From assembly GCA_034430255.1 (NCBI GenBank), contig DAOUEU010000105.1, positions 1 to 18,109 on the forward strand: a stretch of 18,109 nt of DNA. The letters run 5' to 3'. The notes beneath the pieces are model-generated. The model saw only the letters and a program-made list of their open reading frames with translations, made no database searches and had not been told where the DNA came from. Shown piece after piece: positions 15,450 to 18,109 of this stretch. Source of the stretch: DATKYK01 sp034430255 (lineage in GTDB: Bacteria; Chloroflexota; Dehalococcoidia; E44-bin15). A program made the translations under genes and the position numbers. Within the stretch, counting starts at the first letter, position 1. The number at the start of each line of letters is the position of its first letter.

Positions 15450-16412
15450 CTATTCGCGGCTTCTATGAGGACGGAAGAGTTCGGTGTATCCAGTCCCTGA
15501 AACGGTTCTGCCAGATAGTTGCCCTGATACAGTCGTCCTCCCTTCCCAGAATGCTGGGTAGAACCCTGGGAGGGCCACAGGTATTTTTATCTCCTGTTCT
15601 GGGTATGCCGCCCTGATCTCCAAATCAAGGCCTTGAGTATCCTCCTGAACTCGCCATAGGATTTCATACTCACAGCCGCTATAAGGAGAAACCCACGACT
15701 GTATCCTCTGCAATAAGAAATCCTTAGTGTAGAAGACAGAATTATCAGGGAATATTATTGTTAGGGGCCGCGATACAATCGACCCATTGTTTCTGATGGC
15801 CTGCCAAAGGACGATCTCAGTATTGTTATCAAGCTGGATGGAGAACCACTCATAGCTTCGTATAACTGCTGCTGGCACAAAATCCATCCACTGATGGTCC
15901 ATCCAGCCCATCCCTTCAACATCTATCGTCGCTCCCGATAGTTCGATCTGGCCATTAACCCGCATTCTGGTTAGCGAGTAGTAGTAGGAATTCCCGAAGG
16001 GCCATCTAATGAGGCCATCGCCACTGGCTAAGAGAGGTGGTTTCTGTGAAACCAGATCTAAGTTGAGGCCGATCTCTGTGCCCTGGGACTGGAGGTGATA
16101 AAAGAGCGCGTCTGGGCTACTGTGAAACCAACGGTCATGCGATCCCCAGCGAAGATCCAGGAACCTCTGGGCACAGTACAGCTTAGAAAGGGAAGCCTCG
16201 TGGTAAAAATGCTTTTCCTTAAGATCGGAAATCGACAACACCCTGAGTGCGGCGTTGAAATAGGCCACCATGGCCCCGTATTGCCGGCTATCAGAATCCA
16301 TCAGTGTGAAATTCCCGTACCACCACTCGAACAGTACCTTGGGGTGAGCGCCTTCATCTTCTGGAAGATGAACTTGGGGTGGTCCGAATGTCGCAGATTT
16401 TCCTCTTATCAA
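15450..16412 (-). CDS. Lipocalin-like protein of the CrtC/AttH type
   Basis: A 320-aa protein resembling the paired-lipocalin fold family that includes hydroxyneurosporene synthase CrtC (carotenoid 1,2-hydratase) and AttH. Visible: EWWYGNF (29-35), the acidic loop, GMGWMDHQW (167-175) in the position of the family AWMDREW-like motif, followed by YEWFSIQLDNN (187-197), and a C-terminal second barrel ending GRTVSGTGYTEL. No signal peptide or membrane helix is visible. The start is TTG at 16412; the frame closes with TAA 9 bases upstream, so no other start exists. AAGG stands about 9 bases before it. The neighbouring prenyltransferase could hint at isoprenoid metabolism, but the genes face each other, so this is speculative. 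Substrate unknown. Confidence 0.75.
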   Translation of the reverse strand: MIRGKSATFGPPQVHLPEDEGAHPKVLFEWWYGNFTLMDSDSRQYGAMVAYFNAALRVLSISDLKEKHFYHEASLSKLYCAQRFLDLRWGSHDRWFHSSPDALFYHLQSQGTEIGLNLDLVSQKPPLLASGDGLIRWPFGNSYYYSLTRMRVNGQIELSGATIDVEGMGWMDHQWMDFVPAAVIRSYEWFSIQLDNNTEIVLWQAIRNNGSIVSRPLTIIFPDNSVFYTKDFLLQRIQSWVSPYSGCEYEILWRVQEDTQGLDLEIRAAYPEQEIKIPVALPGFYPAFWEGRTTVSGQLSGRTVSGTGYTELFRPHRSRE

Positions 16413-16531
16413 TCCCTTTTACCTTCGAGCTTTTTCAGACTACTTCGCGTCTGTTGCAGCCAGTTAAATAATGTGATACTAGCTGCTCTCTGCAGGTAAA
16501 TAGCCCCTCTAACCAGCAGCATAGGCTATCG

Positions 16532-16807
16532 CTATAATTTAACGAATAGCACTATCCTATCTCTTATCTCCTTTAAATCAGATCTTGCTTCGGTTAGTAT
16601 GCTCATCCATTTCTCAAAAGGCTTCCATTTGGATTCAACCAACATTTCAGAGTCCTGCTTCCAAGTCTCGAGTTGCTTCCATTTGGATTCAAATAACATT
16701 TCAGAATCTTGCTTCCAAGTCTCCAGTTGCTTCCACTTGTCATCCAAACTCTTATCAATCTGTATTAGAACATCTCTAATCTGTATAAGCAGTTGTTTTT
16801 CTTCCAT
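16532..16807 (-). CDS. Small coiled-coil-like protein made of Trp-rich 18-residue repeats
   Basis: A 91-aa protein I do not recognise. An N-terminal helix (EEKQLLIQIRDVLIQIDKSLDD) leads into three 18-residue units built on KWKQLETWKQDSEML(F/V)ES. The first two are nearly identical, and the third (KWKPFEKWMSILTEA) has diverged. Tryptophans fall at 25, 31, 43, 49, 61 and 67, an exact 18-residue period. A last amphipathic helix (SDLKEIRDRIVLFVKL) ends the protein. No signal peptide; it is likely all alpha-helical, possibly a coiled coil or a membrane-surface helix array. The start is ATG at 16807 with GGGGGA about 9 bases upstream and a near-consensus promoter. Between the two DNA copies, four of five base changes are silent, which supports real translation. 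Function unknown. Confidence 0.75.
   Translation of the reverse strand: MEEKQLLIQIRDVLIQIDKSLDDKWKQLETWKQDSEMLFESKWKQLETWKQDSEMLVESKWKPFEKWMSILTEARSDLKEIRDRIVLFVKL
16621..16728. repeat. Tandem repeat, two 54-bp copies inside the coding sequence
   Basis: Copy one is 16621-16674 and copy two 16675-16728; each begins GCTTCCATTTGGATTC on the plus strand. They differ at 5 of 54 bases. A third partial copy begins at 16729 (GCTTCCA). The period is a multiple of three, so the protein gains or loses exactly 18 residues per unit. The repeat encodes the Trp-rich units of the 91-aa protein. Confidence 0.9.
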
Positions 16808-16838
16808 TATTTACATCCCCCATAAATCATATGAGCAG

Positions 16839-16867
16839 ATAATACTGCGAGGAGCTTTGCCTGTCAA
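16839..16867 (-). promoter_or_regulatory. Near-consensus promoter of the Trp-repeat gene
   Basis: Minus strand: perfect TTGACA (16867-16862), a 17-base spacer and TATTAT (16844-16839), five of six. RNA should start near 16832, giving a leader of about 25 bases that carries GGGGGA before the ATG at 16807. Confidence 0.65.
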
Positions 16868-17256
16868 TGATGTGGGCTCTACGGAAGAAGGGTTAACAAT
16901 CCTTGGGTAGTCACCTGCGTGTCAGAGATTATCATGACTTAAATATTATCTCCTGATGGCTAGTTATTTACTCAATTCTTTATACGAATATTTTGCATAA
17001 TCCCCTCAGACTATATATTACAAACCTTCCGCGCCTGAAAGTTCCTCACGCCAGCGGTGCGGGAACGGTCGGCAAAGGGTGCAGGTGGGATATACGCTGG
17101 GGACAGTAGTTTATCAGGGTCGCTCGCTACTAATTCACTGGGTGAGCGCTTTGGGCTATTACAGCTTTTTATATTCTTAGCTATTAAACATTACAAAGCT
17201 ATGGGGATAGAGAGTAGTTATATTTGCCGGATTCCTCGGTATGGTGTATTGCTAAT
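16868..17256. other. Unassigned stretch with a GC-rich island
   Basis: No convincing gene, tRNA or repeat. Flanks are AT-rich and full of stops in all frames. A GC-rich block at about 17028-17150 contains a small hairpin-forming segment (GTTCC...GGAAC, 17040-17065) and a 67-codon plus-strand frame from 17057 with no ribosome-binding site. It may be a remnant of decayed DNA, given the TPR scrap beside it, or an undescribed RNA; the sequence alone does not decide. Confidence 0.3.
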
Positions 17257-17396
17257 CTAATAAGCTGGATTTTCCGTGACATAACGAGACTTTTTCAAAT
17301 CGGCAATCGCATAAGCCTTCCTGAACTGTCGCTAAAAAGCGCACCTCGATTAGAATACGCTAAGCCAAAGTTATAGTAAAATTCAATATCCTTAGT
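17257..17396 (-). pseudogene. Remnant of a tetratricopeptide-repeat (TPR) protein, frameshifted
   Basis: Directly after the UPF0145 stop, the minus strand encodes EFYYNFGLAYSNRG in one frame, then QFRKAYAIADLKKSR and VTENPAY followed by TAG in another. Joined, these make a normal TPR unit: helix A with the YYNxGLAYxxxG pattern and helix B with KAYAIADLKKSxxxxxNP. The frame change falls in about 17310-17335, where the first frame runs on into unrelated residues and the second meets a TAG upstream. There is no start codon or ribosome-binding site for it, so it is the last repeat of a gene whose remainder is lost. Confidence 0.55.
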
Positions 17397-17711
17397 TTAC
17401 TCTACGGTAACCGCTGTTCCGTAGACAAGGAGCTCGGAGGCACCGCTCATCACCATCGAGGTGACGAATCTGGTATCAAGGATCGCATTGGCTCCCATAC
17501 CCTCTGCCTGCTCCACCATTCTATTGATAGCCTCCTCCCTTGCCTGAGCCATGAGTGTGGTGTATTCGGAGATCTCACCGCCAACGATGCTGCGCAGTCC
17601 TGCGGTGATATCCCTTCCAATATGCCGGGCCCTGATAGTGCTGCCCTTGACCATACCCAGGGTCTTCACTATCTTCTTACCCTCTATGTGGTCTGAGGTT
17701 ACTATTATCAA
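17397..17711 (-). CDS. UPF0145 / YbjQ family protein
   Basis: A 104-aa protein of the YbjQ family (PF01906, labelled a putative heavy-metal-binding domain). It has the characteristic N-terminus (MIIVTSDHIEGKKIVKTLGMVKGSTIRARHIGRD, shown here only to mark residues 1-34 in part), the central ISEYTTLMAQAREEAINRMVEQA helix region and GANAILDTRFVTSMV. Its biochemical role is not established. The start is TTG at 17711 with AAGGAGGT seven bases upstream, inside the end of the preceding gene; its TTG overlaps that gene's TGA as TTGA, so translation is coupled. Length is the usual 100-110 aa. Confidence 0.88.
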   Translation of the reverse strand: MIIVTSDHIEGKKIVKTLGMVKGSTIRARHIGRDITAGLRSIVGGEISEYTTLMAQAREEAINRMVEQAEGMGANAILDTRFVTSMVMSGASELLVYGTAVTVE

Positions 17712-17935
17712 TGTTTTACCTCCTTAATCGCCTTGGGTTCCCTGCGTGCCTTCTGAATCCTGTCCCCGCTCACATATCCCAGGAGTAGAACGAAGCCTAT
17801 TGAAGCAATACCGGCGAGCACCCGGATGCCAAGGGGGACTAGGGGGTCAATAAAGAAGGCCCTGGCAGCCCAGCCGATGATGCCCAGTATACCGATGCCG
17901 ATCAGCACAAGCGCGACATATTCCAGCGTCCTCAT
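17708..17935 (-). CDS. Small two-helix membrane protein coupled to UPF0145
   Basis: A 75-aa protein of unknown function. It has a very short N-terminus, helix 1 (about residues 6-28, VALVLIGIGILGIIGWAARAFF), a short loop with Pro (DPLVPLG), helix 2 (about 37-56, VLAGIASIGFVLLLGYVSG) and a basic cytoplasmic tail (DRIQKARREPKAIKEVKH). The start is ATG at 17935 with GAGGAGGT 6-7 bases upstream. Its stop overlaps the TTG of the UPF0145 gene, and the ribosome-binding site of that gene is built from its codons for Lys-Glu-Val. It lies 74 bases after cysS on the same strand, so it may belong to the cysS transcript. It could anchor the UPF0145 protein to the membrane, which is inference from coupling only. 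Confidence 0.8.
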   Translation of the reverse strand: MRTLEYVALVLIGIGILGIIGWAARAFFIDPLVPLGIRVLAGIASIGFVLLLGYVSGDRIQKARREPKAIKEVKH

Positions 17936-18009
17936 GATATTACCTCCTCAAAGACTCTGCAGCCTATATTACAGGAGGAATGCATATTAAAACCGGCAAG
18001 CAGTCAATA

Positions 18010-18109
18010 TCATTCTATTTGTGATCCCCTTGACCTCTTATATCTCCAGGTCGTCCCTTGGGGCGTGTCCTCTTGGACTATCCCCTGCTCTTCCAGTTCG
18101 GAACGAATC
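18010..18109 (-). CDS. cysS: Cysteinyl-tRNA synthetase, C-terminal end only
   Basis: From the window edge to the TGA at 18012-18010 the minus strand encodes 32 residues, including IRSELEEQGIVQEDTPQGTT and a following WRYKR. The pattern (R)xxLxxxGIxxEDTPxGTxWR is the highly conserved C-terminus of cysteinyl-tRNA synthetase, which charges tRNA(Cys) with cysteine. The rest of the gene lies beyond the right edge. It is the upstream gene of the two small minus-strand genes that follow. Confidence 0.85.
   Translation of the reverse strand, partial: IRSELEEQGIVQEDTPQGTTWRYKRSRGSQIE

Noticed and set aside
17057..17260. 67-codon plus-strand frame in the gap before UPF0145
   Set aside because: No ribosome-binding site or promoter, no recognisable motif, and it runs into the opposite-strand TPR remnant.
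1..18109. Search by eye for tRNA, rRNA, CRISPR, riboswitch and insertion-sequence ends
   Set aside because: No cloverleaf-like stretch, regular spacer array, aptamer core or transposase was recognised; the single Xer-type recombinase has no mobile-element context.

Overview
The window looks like ordinary chromosomal DNA of a Gram-positive-type or monoderm bacterium. It is most likely a Chloroflexota member of the Dehalococcoidia type. That placement rests on the style of the proteins (Lgt with a GRIGCTINGDACG signature, the small-gene pair ahead of uvrC, short or absent mRNA leaders, moderate GC), not on any search, so treat it as a moderate-confidence inference. I see no rRNA, tRNA, CRISPR array, phage module or intact insertion sequence.

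Left part (1-7829): the end of fabF (fatty-acid elongation, cut by the window edge) is followed after 2 bases by recJ (single-strand DNA exonuclease). lgt (lipoprotein diacylglyceryl transferase) lies on the minus strand and diverges from a XerC/XerD-type tyrosine recombinase. A plus-strand cluster follows: a 63-aa unknown protein, a 110-aa basic protein with a C-terminal membrane anchor, and uvrC (excision-repair nuclease with an intact four-cysteine cluster).

Middle (7830-11566): a C-terminal scrap of a SnoaL/NTF2-like gene abuts the end of a minus-strand nitronate monooxygenase/FabK-type flavin enzyme. Next come a minus-strand DUF72 (YecE-like) gene, pcm (protein-L-isoaspartate methyltransferase) on the plus strand from a back-to-back promoter pair, and a minus-strand Yip1-type membrane protein. 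The flavin enzyme and DUF72 genes both have good sigma-70-like promoters but lack a comfortable ATG/GTG/TTG start.

Right part (11567-18109): a strong promoter drives gatB, secG, a SAM hydroxide adenosyltransferase (DUF62) and a UbiA/MenA-type prenyltransferase, all plus strand and tightly packed. On the minus strand follow a lipocalin-like CrtC/AttH-type protein, a small gene made of tryptophan-rich 18-residue repeats with a near-consensus promoter, a decayed TPR gene, a UPF0145 (YbjQ) gene translationally coupled to a two-helix membrane protein, and the last 32 codons of cysS at the edge.

Most of the content is housekeeping: lipid and lipoprotein synthesis, DNA repair, protein repair, Gln-tRNA amidation, secretion and quinone synthesis. 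The points worth a second look are the 54-bp repeat gene, the non-canonical starts with very short leaders, and the two gene remnants hidden in apparent intergenic DNA. I found no convincing new multi-gene system.
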